Part shown: piece after piece, positions 27,277-36,342 of the stretch
Layout: each line of letters begins with the position of its first letter
Position numbering within the stretch: the stretch's first letter is position 1
DNA from: Afifella pfennigii DSM 17143
GTDB lineage: Bacteria > Pseudomonadota > Alphaproteobacteria > Rhizobiales > Afifellaceae
Assembly: GCF_000688515.1 (NCBI RefSeq)
Contig: NZ_JHZK01000004.1
Coordinates: forward strand, 124,001-188,000
Reading direction: 5' to 3'
Length of the DNA: 64,000 bases
Notes under the pieces: generated by a model
Databases searched by the model: none
What the model saw: only the letters and a program-made list of their open reading frames with translations
What the model was told of the DNA's origin: nothing
Program-made: the position numbers and the translations under genes

Positions 27277-28623
27277 CTAGCTGAGCGCGCTCGTCGCGGC
27301 CCGACGGAACTTGTCGGCAAACTCGCCGATATGCTTCTCCTCGATGATGAGGGGCGGCGACACCGCCACCGTATCGCCGAGGGCACGCACCATCATCCCT
27401 TCCGCCCAGGCGGCCTTCAAGACGGCGCCGCCGCGCTGGCCGGGCTTCTTGCCCGGGCTGAACTCGACGGCGCCGATGAGGCCGTAATGGCGGATATCGA
27501 CGACATCGGGCAGGTCCTTGAGGCTGAACAGCGCCTCGCCAAGCGCCTCGCCGGCCGGACCCGCGGCCCGGGTGAAGAGCCCCTCGCCCTCATAGATGTC
27601 GAGACAGGCGAGCGAGGCGGCGCAGGCGAGCGGATGGGCCGAATAGGTATAGCCGTGGAAGAGCTCCACGCCGCCCTCAGGCCCCGCCTCCATCACCGCA
27701 TCGTGGACATGGCCAGCGACGGCGACGGCGCCCATCGGCACGGTGGCGGCGGTAAGCCCCTTGGCCATGGTGAGGATGTCGGGGGTGACGGAAAATTCCT
27801 GCGCGGCGAAAGCCGAGCCGAGACGACCGAAGCCGGTGATCACCTCGTCGAAGATGAGAAGGACGCCGTTGGCCGAGCAGATCTCCCTGAGGCGCTCAAG
27901 ATAGCCCTTCGGCGGCAGATAGACGCCGCCGGCGCCGATCACCGGCTCCACGATGACGGCGGCCACCGTGGAGGGGTCGTGGAAAGCCAGAAGCTCGGCC
28001 AGCTCCTCGGCGAGCTCCGCGCCGTGCTCCGGCAGGCCGCGGGTGAAGGCGTTCTTTTGCGGCAGATGCGTGTGGCGCAGATGGTCGACCGGCAGCCAGG
28101 CGCCGAAGGCGGTGCGGTTGGGGGTGATGCCGCCTGCGGCCACGCCACCGAAGCCAACGCCGTGATAGCCCTTCTGGCGGCCGATGATCTTCTTGCGCCC
28201 GCCCTGCCCCCGGGCATGGTGGTAGGCATAGGCGACCTTGATGGCGGTATCGACCGATTCCGACCCGGAATTGGTGAAGAGGACGTGATCGAGCCCATCG
28301 GGCAGGATGGAAACGAGACGGTCGGCGAGCTCGAAGGCAATGGTGTGTCCGAAGCCGAAGCTCGGGGCGAAATCGAGCACCGGGAACTGCGCGGCGATAG
28401 CCTCGCCGACCTCCTTGCGCCCATGGCCGAGATGCGAGCACCAAAGCGCCCCGCTCATATCGAGGATCGGCCGCTCCTCCGGCGTGTAATAATACATGCC
28501 CTCGGCGCGGGCGATGAGGCGCGGCGAGGCACGGAAGTCGCGGTTGGCGGTGAAGGGCATCCAATGCCGTTCCAAAGAGACCGGCCGGTTGCGCGAAAAG
28601 ACGGGAGGTGACTGCTCGTTCAT
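27277..28623 (-). CDS. Class III (omega-amino acid:pyruvate type) aminotransferase
   Basis: PLP-dependent enzyme of 448 residues that moves an amino group from an omega-amino acid or amine, probably to pyruvate. Marks: N-terminal LERHWMPFTANRDF, typical of the beta-alanine/omega-amino acid:pyruvate group; FTNSGSESVDTAIK (phosphate cup); IFDEVITGFGRLGS; and Schiff-base Lys288 in TMAKGLTAATVPMGA; FHGYTYSAHPLACAA. Substrate could be beta-alanine, 4-aminobutyrate or taurine-like amines; the sequence alone does not decide. SDR gene starts 37 bases downstream. Confidence 0.9.
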   Translation of the reverse strand: MNEQSPPVFSRNRPVSLERHWMPFTANRDFRASPRLIARAEGMYYYTPEERPILDMSGALWCSHLGHGRKEVGEAIAAQFPVLDFAPSFGFGHTIAFELADRLVSILPDGLDHVLFTNSGSESVDTAIKVAYAYHHARGQGGRKKIIGRQKGYHGVGFGGVAAGGITPNRTAFGAWLPVDHLRHTHLPQKNAFTRGLPEHGAELAEELAELLAFHDPSTVAAVIVEPVIGAGGVYLPPKGYLERLREICSANGVLLIFDEVITGFGRLGSAFAAQEFSVTPDILTMAKGLTAATVPMGAVAVAGHVHDAVMEAGPEGGVELFHGYTYSAHPLACAASLACLDIYEGEGLFTRAAGPAGEALGEALFSLKDLPDVVDIRHYGLIGAVEFSPGKKPGQRGGAVLKAAWAEGMMVRALGDTVAVSPPLIIEEKHIGEFADKFRRAATSALS

Positions 28624-28733
28624 GGCTTAGTCGTGCACCGGGCCGCTTTTCCCGTCAACTCACCATATTGGCAGAGCCCACTGGGCCAGCCGGCCGCGGC
28701 GAAGGGCATCCTAGGCCGCCGGCGCCGTGCCCC

Positions 28734-28762
28734 TGTCGCAAACGGCAAGGCCCGACTATGAT
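28734..28762 (+). promoter_or_regulatory. Candidate promoter of the symporter-kinase gene
   Basis: In the 192-base divergent gap before the hybrid kinase gene, TATGAT at 28757-28762 is a good -10 for this GC-rich DNA. The best -35 is weak: CTGTCG at 28733-28738, spacing 18. A GAGGAAGGGG ribosome site precedes the ATG at 28816. Visual match only. Confidence 0.3.
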
Positions 28763-28815
28763 CGAAGCCGGGCGTCACCGCGCCCCAAGGATCCGGAACC
28801 CTTGAGGAAGGGGAC

Positions 28816-31800
28816 ATGACCAACGGCTGGATCGCCGTTGCGGCGGGCATCCTATATATCGGCGCGCTCTTTGCCGTCGCCTCCTTCGGCGACCGGCGGG
28901 TGAAACGCGTCGGCGCCTCGGCGCGGCCGAACCTCTACGCTCTCGCCTTGTCGGTCTACTGCACGTCGTGGACCTTCTTCGGCTCCGTCGGGCTCGCCTC
29001 GCATTCGGGCGTCGACTTCCTGCCGATCTATATCGGGCCGATCGTCATGTTCACGCTCGGCTACCCGATCCTCAGGCGGGTGGTGTGGCTCTCCAAGGAA
29101 GAGCGCATCACCTCCATCGCCGACTTCCTCGGGGCACGCTACGGCAAGAGCCAGGCGGTCGCCGTCGTCGCCACGCTGATTTCCGTCATCGGCGTCATCC
29201 CCTACGTGGCGCTGCAATTGAAGGCGATCTCCTCCTCCGTCTTCACCATGGTGCCGGAGCTTTCGGAAGGCGGGTCCACCGTTCCCTTCTTCGGCGACGT
29301 GGCGCTCATCGTCGCCATCATCCTCGCCCTTTTCGCCATCCTCTTCGGCACCCGCCACGCCGACGCGACGGAACACCAGCACGGCATGATGCTGGCCGTG
29401 GCGCTGGAGGCCGTGGTCAAGCTCTTCGCCTTCCTGCTCGCCGGCTTCTTCGTCGTCTTCTGGCTCTTCGGCGGGCCGGGCGAGCTCTACCAGATGGCGA
29501 TGGAAAGCGAGAAGGTGCGAGAGATGCTGGCGACCGGCTCGGCCGGGGGCGAATGGGTCGCCATGACCATGATCGCCTTCACGGCCGCCATCCTGCTGCC
29601 GCGCCAGTTCCACATCACCGTGGTCGAGAACAACACGCTCGGCGAGCTGGAGCGGGCGCGCTGGCTGTTCCCGGCCTATCTCGTGGCCATCAACATCTTC
29701 GTCGTGCCGATCGCGGTCGCCGGCCTCATCGCCTTCGGCGATTCCGTCGATGCCGACCTCTTCGTGCTGGAATTGCCGCACCGCGCCAATTTCCCCATCG
29801 TGGCGCTCATCGTCTTCATCGGCGGGCTGTCGGCGGCCACCGCCATGGTCATCGTGGCGAGCGTGGCGCTCGCCATCATGATCTCCAACGAACTCGTCCT
29901 GCCGGCCTATGTGAAGCGGCGACGCACGCGCCAACGGGCGGACATGACGCGCTTCATCCTGACGGTGCGGCGCATCGCCATCACCGTCATCCTCCTATGC
30001 AGCTATTTCTACTATCGCGCGGCCGGCACGGCGGCGCTCGCCTCCATCGGGCTTCTCGCCTTCGCCGCCGTCGCCCAGCTCGCGCCGGCCTTCTTCGGCG
30101 GGCTCGTCTCGCGGCACCTGACCGCGCGCGGGGCGATCGCCGGCATGACGAGCGGGCTCGCGGTATGGACCTACACCCTGCTTCTGCCGACCTTCGCCCA
30201 GGCCGGCCTCATCGGTGCGGGTTTCCTCAATCCGGGCCCCTTCGGCATCGAGGCGCTGCGCCCGCAAAGCATCTTCCACCTCAATCTTGACCCGCTCTCG
30301 CACGGCGTCTTCTGGAGCCTTCTCGTCAATTGCCTGGTGATGGTCGGCATCTCCCTGGCGCGGCAGCCGGAACCTATCGAACGCCTGCAGGCCAAGGTTT
30401 TCGTGCCATCGGAGATGAGCCCCTCGCCGACCGTGCGGCCGCTGCGCACCAATGTCAGCTACGGCGACCTCAAGGAAACCGTCGCCCGCTATCTCGGCCA
30501 GGAGCGGACCGAGCGCTCCTTCGCCAATATGGAGCGCGCCACCGGCCGCTCGGCGCAATTGCGCTCGCCCGTCGACCATCATGCGGTGCGCTTCGCCGAG
30601 CAGCTTCTGGCCTCCGCCATCGGCGCGGCCTCCTCGCGGCTGGTGATGACGCTGCTGCTCAACCGCGACGACCCTTCCACGCGCGTCGCCCACCAGCTTC
30701 TCGACGACGCCACGGAGGCGCTGCACTACAACCGCGACCTTCTGCAGAGCGTGCTGGACCATATGCGCCAGGGCATCGCCGTCTTCGACCGCGACCTGTC
30801 GCTGATCGCCTGGAACAGGCCCTTCCGGCAGATCCTGCATCTGCCCATCCAGTTCGGCCAGGTGGGCGTGTCGCTGCGCGACGTCCTCAGGCAGACGGCG
30901 CGCACCGGCTATTTCGGCGAGGGCGAGGCGGAGCCGCTCGCCGACGAGCGCATGCATTCGCTGGTGACGAGGCTGGAGCCCTATGTGGCGCGCCATCCGG
31001 CGAGCGGCGCCGTCATCCGCGTGGAGGCGCGGCGCATGTCCGATGGCGGCGTTGCCCTCACCTTCTCCGACGTGACGGAGGAGGCGGAAAGCAAGGCGGC
31101 CCTGGAACAGGCGAAATCGAGCCTGGAGCGGCGCGTGGAAGAGCGCACGGCCGAATTGATGCGCATCAACGAGGAGCTGAAGAAGGCGAGCGCGGCCGCC
31201 GAAGAGGCCAATATCGGCAAGACCCGCTTCATCGCCGCCGCCGGCCACGACATCCTGCAGCCGCTGAACGCGGCGCGGCTTTACGCGACGGCCCTCGCCG
31301 AGCGGACCAAGGGGCAACAGAGCGAGCCGCTGGTGCGCGACATGGAAGCCTCCCTCGACACGGTGGAGGAGATCTTCCGCGCCGTCCTCGACCTGTCGCG
31401 GCTCGACACCGGCGCCATCACGCCGGAGATCCGCGCCTTCCGCCTGCAGAAGCTGTTCGACCAGATCCGCGTGGAATTCGAGCCGCTGGCCCGCGAAAAG
31501 GGTCTGGATTTCCGTGTCCTGCCGACATCGCTGTCGGTCACGAGCGACCCTTCCCTTCTCGGCCGCCTTCTCAGGAACCTCGTCTCCAACGCCATCAAAT
31601 ACTGCGCCTCGGGGCGCGTCGTCGTCGGCTGCCGGCGCAAGCGCGGCATCGTCTCCATCGAAATCCTGGATACCGGCATCGGCATCTCGGCCGCCGATCA
31701 GGCGGTGATCTATCAGGAGTTCCGCCGCCTGGACGCGGGAGCGCGCGTCGCCCAGGGCCTCGGGCTCGGGCTTTCCATCGTCCAGCGGCTCGCCCGCGTC

Positions 31801-32316
31801 CTGGGCGCGGATGTGCGCCTGCGCTCCAAGGTCGGGCGCGGCACGCATTTTTGCCTCAGCGTGCCACAGGCGATCTCCGTGCCCGGCGAGCATGCAGAGA
31901 GCGTCGCGCCCGCGCTGCCGCCCGGCGCCGTTTCCGGCCTTACCGTGCTTTGCATCGACAACGACGCCAAGATCCTCGCAGGCATGGAGGCGCTGCTTGC
32001 CGGCTGGGGCTCGCAGCCGGTGACCGCCACGAGCACGCGCGCGGCCATCACCATCCTGCGCGAGACGAAGCTTCGCCCCGACCTGCTGCTGGTCGACTAT
32101 CATCTCGACGAGGAGAACGGGCTTTCCGCCGTCACCGATATCCGCTGGCTCCTGGGGCGCACCGTGCCGGCGATCCTGATCACCGCCGACCGTTCGGAGG
32201 AGGTGCGCAACCTTGCCGCCAAGGCCGGGGTGAAAATCCTCAACAAGCCGCTGAAGCCGGCCGCCCTGCGCGCCCTGATGGCGCAATGGACGCCGTCGAA
32301 CGTGGCGGCGGAGTAG
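28816..32316 (+). CDS. CrbS-like hybrid sensor kinase fused to a sodium/solute-symporter domain
   Basis: Membrane sensor of 1166 residues. Residues 1 to about 510 form a PutP/SSS-type transporter domain with about 13 helices. About 640-755 is a PAS domain (MRQGIAVFDRDLSLIAWN), followed by a coiled-coil linker (about 755-795). The kinase core has phospho-acceptor His811 in AAGHDILQPLNAARL, N-box LRNLVSNAIKYC, G boxes LDTGIGIS and GLGLGLSIVQRLA. The C-terminal receiver (about 1045-1160) has Asp1094 in LLVDYHLDEENG and Lys in ILNKPLKP. This is the architecture of CrbS/MxtR, which control acetate or short-chain carbon use with a NarL-type partner. The partner-like regulator is convergent with 3 bases between stop codons. 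Confidence 0.93.
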   Translation: MTNGWIAVAAGILYIGALFAVASFGDRRVKRVGASARPNLYALALSVYCTSWTFFGSVGLASHSGVDFLPIYIGPIVMFTLGYPILRRVVWLSKEERITSIADFLGARYGKSQAVAVVATLISVIGVIPYVALQLKAISSSVFTMVPELSEGGSTVPFFGDVALIVAIILALFAILFGTRHADATEHQHGMMLAVALEAVVKLFAFLLAGFFVVFWLFGGPGELYQMAMESEKVREMLATGSAGGEWVAMTMIAFTAAILLPRQFHITVVENNTLGELERARWLFPAYLVAINIFVVPIAVAGLIAFGDSVDADLFVLELPHRANFPIVALIVFIGGLSAATAMVIVASVALAIMISNELVLPAYVKRRRTRQRADMTRFILTVRRIAITVILLCSYFYYRAAGTAALASIGLLAFAAVAQLAPAFFGGLVSRHLTARGAIAGMTSGLAVWTYTLLLPTFAQAGLIGAGFLNPGPFGIEALRPQSIFHLNLDPLSHGVFWSLLVNCLVMVGISLARQPEPIERLQAKVFVPSEMSPSPTVRPLRTNVSYGDLKETVARYLGQERTERSFANMERATGRSAQLRSPVDHHAVRFAEQLLASAIGAASSRLVMTLLLNRDDPSTRVAHQLLDDATEALHYNRDLLQSVLDHMRQGIAVFDRDLSLIAWNRPFRQILHLPIQFGQVGVSLRDVLRQTARTGYFGEGEAEPLADERMHSLVTRLEPYVARHPASGAVIRVEARRMSDGGVALTFSDVTEEAESKAALEQAKSSLERRVEERTAELMRINEELKKASAAAEEANIGKTRFIAAAGHDILQPLNAARLYATALAERTKGQQSEPLVRDMEASLDTVEEIFRAVLDLSRLDTGAITPEIRAFRLQKLFDQIRVEFEPLAREKGLDFRVLPTSLSVTSDPSLLGRLLRNLVSNAIKYCASGRVVVGCRRKRGIVSIEILDTGIGISAADQAVIYQEFRRLDAGARVAQGLGLGLSIVQRLARVLGADVRLRSKVGRGTHFCLSVPQAISVPGEHAESVAPALPPGAVSGLTVLCIDNDAKILAGMEALLAGWGSQPVTATSTRAAITILRETKLRPDLLLVDYHLDEENGLSAVTDIRWLLGRTVPAILITADRSEEVRNLAAKAGVKILNKPLKPAALRALMAQWTPSNVAAE

Positions 32317-32325
32317 TCGCTACTC
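32311..32325. repeat. Small palindrome containing both stop codons
   Basis: GAGTAG TCG CTACTC: the two convergent genes each end GAG-TAG on opposite strands, making a 6-bp stem with a 3-base loop. Too short to be a convincing terminator by itself; no U-tract on either side. Confidence 0.5.
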
Positions 32326-32982
32326 CTCGATCGCGCCGCGCCATTCGCCGGTCTCGATGCGCCCGGCCGCCAGCACCGCCTTGGTGCGGTTCTCCACGCC
32401 GAGCTTCTGCAGGATGGCGGAGACATGCGCCTTGACCGTCGCCTCCGAGACGCCGAGCTCATAGGCGATCTGCTTGTTGAGAAGCCCCTCGCCGAGCATC
32501 ATCAGAACACGCACCTGCTGCGGCGTCAGGCTTCTCAGCCGCTCCAGAAGCTCACCCGTCTCGCGGTCGGTCTCATCGTCGATGAGATCGGCCGGCACCC
32601 AGCTCTCGCCGCGCAACACGGTGCGGATCGCCTCCGAGATGGTCTCCAGCGAGGCCGATTTGGAGATAAAGCCGGATGCGCCGAGACCGATGGCGTTGCG
32701 GATGGTCGCCGGGTCGTCCATCGCCGAGATGATGCATATGGGCGCCGCCGGATACTGGCCGCGCAGATACATCAGCCCGGAGAAGCCGCGCGCACCCGGC
32801 ATCTTCAGGTCGAAGAGCACGATGTCGGGCTCGCCGATCCGGTCGAGCGCGGCGGCAAGCTCGTCGAGCGCGCCGGCCTCGACGATGTCCACGTCGTCAA
32901 AGGCCGCCTCGATCGCGCTGCGCAAGGCGTTGCGGAAGAGCGGATGGTCGTCGGCGATGACGAAAAGCAGTCGATCGCTCAA
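32320..32982 (-). CDS. NarL/LuxR-family response regulator (CrbR/ErdR-like)
   Basis: Two-domain regulator of 220 residues. Receiver: acidic pair in IADDHPLFRNAL, phospho-acceptor Asp58 (VLFDLKMPG) and Lys in GFISKSASLE. DNA-binding domain (about 148-210): LTPQQVRVLMMLGEGLLNKQIAYELGVSEATVKAHVSAILQKL, the LuxR helix-turn-helix. The likely partner is the adjacent symporter-kinase. The start is TTG at 32982; no ATG or GTG precedes the conserved core, and TAGGG lies upstream at usable distance. By analogy with CrbSR it would control genes of acetate or carbon overflow metabolism, possibly including the divergent symporter gene at 33.3 kb. Confidence 0.92.
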   Translation of the reverse strand: MSDRLLFVIADDHPLFRNALRSAIEAAFDDVDIVEAGALDELAAALDRIGEPDIVLFDLKMPGARGFSGLMYLRGQYPAAPICIISAMDDPATIRNAIGLGASGFISKSASLETISEAIRTVLRGESWVPADLIDDETDRETGELLERLRSLTPQQVRVLMMLGEGLLNKQIAYELGVSEATVKAHVSAILQKLGVENRTKAVLAAGRIETGEWRGAIEE

Positions 32983-33055
32983 ACCGTCACCCTAGGCGGC
33001 TCGCTTGGGCTCGCGCCAATGCCGGGACGGCGGAGCGGAATTGGAGAAAAAGGCG

Positions 33056-33084
33056 TTGCATCAAACCTGTTCATAACCTGATAT
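33056..33084 (+). promoter_or_regulatory. Candidate sigma-70 promoter for the symporter gene
   Basis: TTGCAT (33056-33061), 17 bases, TGATAT (33079-33084), directed at the symporter gene starting at 33282. The surrounding 299-base divergent gap (32983-33281) is locally AT-richer than its surroundings and has no gene. It should also hold the promoter of the response regulator on the other strand and any operator. A leader of about 190 bases would follow. Confidence 0.4.
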
Positions 33085-33281
33085 CGCGCCTGGTGAAGCG
33101 CAAAGAATGCCTCGGAAGCTGAAAATCCCCTCTTTCGGGAGGCCATTTAACCTCAACGCGCCCGGTTTGCGAAACCGTCGATCGCGGGGCGATGGCTTGC
33201 GCGCACGCCAATGGCCGGGAAAGGCCGCCCGATGACGCGCGACGCCGCGGGCCCGTTTCCCCGCTCAAGAGGCATTGAGGC

Positions 33282-35141
33282 ATGAGCCAGCTCCCTTCCT
33301 CCATCGATTCGGACGTCTTCGCCGCCCATCCGCGCACCGTCTGGGGCCTGTTCGTGGCGTTGCTTGCCGGCCTCGTCCTGCTCCTGGTGGCACTGGAGGA
33401 GCTCGGCGTGCCGCAGCCCCTCGTGGGCCTTGCCATCCTGGCGACGACGCTTGCCGCCTATGCCGGCATCGGGCTCGTCGCCGGCAGCACGCAATCGGTG
33501 CGCTTCCTGCTCGCCGGGCTCGCCGTGCCGGCCGGCTACAACGGCATGGCGGCGGCCGCCGCCTTTCTCTCCGCAGCCTGGTTCCTACTCTATGCGGGCC
33601 TGTTCGCCGAATGGGGACGGGGCGCCTTTGCGCTCGGGCTCGGCGCCGGTATCGGCCTTGGCGCCGGCGCGCTCTTGCTCGCCGCGCCGCTGCGCCGGGC
33701 GGAGGCCGTCACCACGGCCGACTTCCTCGCCAGGCGCACCGGCAGCCCATCGGTGCGGCTGGCCGCCTCTCTCCTCGTCATCGCCGCCTCCTTCATGCTC
33801 TTCGCCGTGGTCTTGACCGGCATCGCCGAGATCACCGCCGCCGTGCTCGCCGTGCCGCGCGCCTGGAGCGTGACGGCGGGCGCCCTGCTTCTGGGGCTGA
33901 TGCTGTTGCCGGGGGGCATGCGCGGGGCGACCTGGACGCAGGTGGCGCAATATCTCGTCATGGCGGCGGCCTTTCTGGTGCCGGCGATCATGGTGGCGAT
34001 CGAGCGCTTCGGCTGGCCGCTGCCGCAGCTGGCGATGGCGGAGGCGCAAAGCCGTCTTGAGAGCCTCGCCGCCGCTGATGCGGACCTTGCCGGCCTTGTC
34101 GAAGGCCAGGCGATCTTCGGCCGCTTCGCCCCATCGGAGCTCGCCGCCATGGCGCTCCTCGCCGCCCTCCTCAGCCTGGCCCTGCCGCATGTGCTGGAGC
34201 GTTATCTGACAGCCCCCTCGGTGGCGAGCGCGCGGCGGACGGGACGCTGGATGCTTCTCTTCGCCGGCCTTCTCATCATCACCGCCCCGGCCTATGCGGC
34301 GCTGACCTTCCTCACCCAGGTGGAAGGCCTCGTCGGCGTGCCGCTCGCCGAACTGCCCGATTGGGCCTTCCTGCATGGCGAGGCTGGCTATCTCGTCATA
34401 TGCGGGACGCCGGCGGTCTCCCCGGACGCGATCCTGGCGGCCTGCGGCGGGCGCGCCGACATCACCGGCGTCTCGCTCGCCGATATCGACCTTGCCGGCG
34501 AGGCGACGGTGATCCGCTTTGCCGAACGGGCCGGACTTTCCTTCGTTCTCAGCGCGCTCGTCTTCGTGGGAGCGCTGTCGGCGGCGCTCTCCACCGCCAG
34601 CGGCCTCTTGACGTCGCTCACCAGCACGGCAAGCCACGATCTGCAGCACAGCCTGATCGCGCCGCGCGCGCCGATGGGCAAGCGGCTCCTGGCGGCGAGG
34701 CTGACAATGCTGGTTGCCATCACCCTGGCCGCGATGTGGGCGAACCAGCCGGGGCACGACCTTTTCGGCATAGCCTTTCTGGCGCTCGGCCTTCTGGCGG
34801 CCGGTATCGGGCCGGCGCTCCTTGCGGGGGCGTTGCGGCCAAGCCTGAAGGCCCTGCCGGTGCTGGCCTCCATGCTGGCGGGCAGCGCCACCATGCTGAC
34901 GCTCTTCGTGGCGGAGCATTACGGCGCCGATCTTCTCCCCGCCAGCGGCGATGAATGGCAGCCCTTCGCCCTTCAAGGCCTGGCGGAGGCCGGCATTCCC
35001 TCCGGCGCCGGCGTGTTCGTGGCACTTGCCGCCTCCCTCGCCGTCCTCGTGGTTGCCCAGATGCTGCCGCAGCGCGCCCTGTCGTGGACAAGGCGGCGGC
35101 GCAAGAAGCTGAAAATCTCCTCGCTCGAGGAGACGAGCTGA
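33282..35141 (+). CDS. Sodium:solute symporter family protein (VC_2705/ActP-like)
   Basis: Inner-membrane SSS-family carrier of 619 residues with about 13 hydrophobic segments. The first segments (LEELGVPQPLVGLAILATT, then AYAGIGLVAGS) and VPAGYNGMAAAAAFLSAAWF resemble the VC_2705 subfamily, whose members lie near acetate genes and CrbSR-like systems. The usual small DUF4212 partner gene is absent here. The usual charged N-terminal transporter core is somewhat degenerate, with many Ala and Leu. Substrate unknown; acetate, propionate or another monocarboxylate is inferred from family and from the neighbouring CrbSR-like pair. Confidence 0.87.
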   Translation: MSQLPSSIDSDVFAAHPRTVWGLFVALLAGLVLLLVALEELGVPQPLVGLAILATTLAAYAGIGLVAGSTQSVRFLLAGLAVPAGYNGMAAAAAFLSAAWFLLYAGLFAEWGRGAFALGLGAGIGLGAGALLLAAPLRRAEAVTTADFLARRTGSPSVRLAASLLVIAASFMLFAVVLTGIAEITAAVLAVPRAWSVTAGALLLGLMLLPGGMRGATWTQVAQYLVMAAAFLVPAIMVAIERFGWPLPQLAMAEAQSRLESLAAADADLAGLVEGQAIFGRFAPSELAAMALLAALLSLALPHVLERYLTAPSVASARRTGRWMLLFAGLLIITAPAYAALTFLTQVEGLVGVPLAELPDWAFLHGEAGYLVICGTPAVSPDAILAACGGRADITGVSLADIDLAGEATVIRFAERAGLSFVLSALVFVGALSAALSTASGLLTSLTSTASHDLQHSLIAPRAPMGKRLLAARLTMLVAITLAAMWANQPGHDLFGIAFLALGLLAAGIGPALLAGALRPSLKALPVLASMLAGSATMLTLFVAEHYGADLLPASGDEWQPFALQGLAEAGIPSGAGVFVALAASLAVLVVAQMLPQRALSWTRRRRKKLKISSLEETS

Positions 35142-35184
35142 ACCGTCAGAAAAAACTTCCCTGAGGCGTGAAGCGCTCCGCCTT

Positions 35185-35640
35185 TCAGGCGCCGAGATAG
35201 ACGAGATCGAGGGCGCGGTGATGCGGCCGCGCCCGATGCTCCACCAGATAGACGCCCTGCCAGGTGCCGAGAGCAAGCCGGCCGGCCTCCACCGGCAGGG
35301 CGAGCGAGACATCGGTGAGCATGGCACGGATATGGGCGGGCATGTCGTCCGGCCCCTCGGTGGCGTGAATCCAGCCGATATCCTGGGGCGCCAGACGGTC
35401 GAGCGCCGTCAAGAGATCGGCCTGCACGGCCGGATCGGCGTTCTCCTGAATGGTCAGCGAGGCGGAGGTATGGCGCAGAAACAGCAGAAGCAGCCCGTCG
35501 CGGCCGCCGGCCTCGCGAAGCCAGCGCTTCAGCGCATGGGTGATGTCGACGAAGCCCTCGCCCGCAGTGTGAACGCGCATGATGCCCTTGACCATGCGCG
35601 ACAGCGCGACCTCATGCGTGACCTCGGAACTGACGGACAT
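35185..35640 (-). CDS. YjbQ family protein (UPF0047)
   Basis: A 151-residue member of the YjbQ/UPF0047 family, small enzymes reported to have weak thiamine-phosphate synthase activity; physiological role open. Conserved marks: FLRHTSASLTIQENADP with the metal/active-site His, HATEGPDDMPAHIRAML, and LGTWQGVYLVEHR. The ATG at 35640 gives the usual length; the open frame reaches 12 codons further. Convergent with the symporter gene across 43 bases that hold an imperfect stem (35161-35188). Confidence 0.92.
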   Translation of the reverse strand: MSVSSEVTHEVALSRMVKGIMRVHTAGEGFVDITHALKRWLREAGGRDGLLLLFLRHTSASLTIQENADPAVQADLLTALDRLAPQDIGWIHATEGPDDMPAHIRAMLTDVSLALPVEAGRLALGTWQGVYLVEHRARPHHRALDLVYLGA

Positions 35641-35717
35641 GGCGCGAAGAGCAGCACGGCGGCCATGCCAAGGCAAGCTTCACAAGGCGAGGGCTTCCTC
35701 GGCTGCGCCGATCCGCC

Positions 35718-36239
35718 TCACAGCTGATCCTTCTCAAAATCGCGCTTCAGCTCCTGCACCAGCCCGAAGAAGCGGCGCATCACCTTATCGGTGAGGGCGA
35801 GGAAGCGGTCGAGTTCCTCCTCTTCCTCCTGGCTCAGCGCGGCCGGCGGCTCCGGCTCCGCGCCTTCCTCAGATTCCGTTTCCGCCTCGCCGCCGAGTTC
35901 CGGCCCGGGGCCCTCGCCAGCGTCCGGAACGGGCTCAGCCGGCGCCGGCGCAACAGCCTCTTCCTCCAGGCGGGCCAGCCGCGCCTCCACGGCCAGGAGC
36001 CGCTCGTCGAGGCGTTCGATCTTCGCCGCATAGGCAAGCCGGTCGTCGGGGACGAGACGGCAGAGCATGCGCCCTTCCTCCTCGGCGCAGCGGGAGACCT
36101 CGCCGCTCTCTTTGTCGAGCCTCAGCGCCCCGCCCTCCACGGCCACGAAGACGTAGCGGCCGGTTTCCACCAGGTCGGCGGCAAGAGCAGGGCCCATGCC
36201 GAGAGCCAAGATCAGACCGCCCATCCACAATCGGCGCAT
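35718..36239 (-). CDS. Exported hypothetical protein, acidic, with coiled-coil segment
   Basis: A 173-residue protein I do not recognise. It has a signal peptide (residues 1-20, cleavage near ALAAD). Next comes a small folded part with two Cys (SRCAEEEGRMLCRL), then a short coiled coil (AAKIERLDERLLAVEARLARLEEE). After that is a Pro/Glu-rich acidic linker of about 45 residues, and a helical C-terminus (LDRFLALTDKVMRRFFGLVQELKRDFEKDQL, seen as two shorter helices). Likely periplasmic. Not in an obvious operon. Confidence 0.7.
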   Translation of the reverse strand: MRRLWMGGLILALGMGPALAADLVETGRYVFVAVEGGALRLDKESGEVSRCAEEEGRMLCRLVPDDRLAYAAKIERLDERLLAVEARLARLEEEAVAPAPAEPVPDAGEGPGPELGGEAETESEEGAEPEPPAALSQEEEEELDRFLALTDKVMRRFFGLVQELKRDFEKDQL

Positions 36240-36342
36240 TTCCCGTTCCCCTGCCGGCTAAGGCGGCTTGCGTGTTGAAATCGCATGCTTGCGTGCCGGT
36301 GCGGCTTTCCGTGCGCCGCAGCATCGCTATCATCGGCGCGAC

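Noticed and set aside
29995-32286. 763-codon minus-strand frame opposite the symporter-kinase
   Set aside because: Covers the kinase, which has full motif support; composition is His/Arg/Gly-rich without structure.
35161-35188. Intrinsic terminator between symporter and YjbQ genes
   Set aside because: The stem CTGAGGCG with CGCC-TTTCAG is imperfect and there is no T-run; left as a weak hairpin only.
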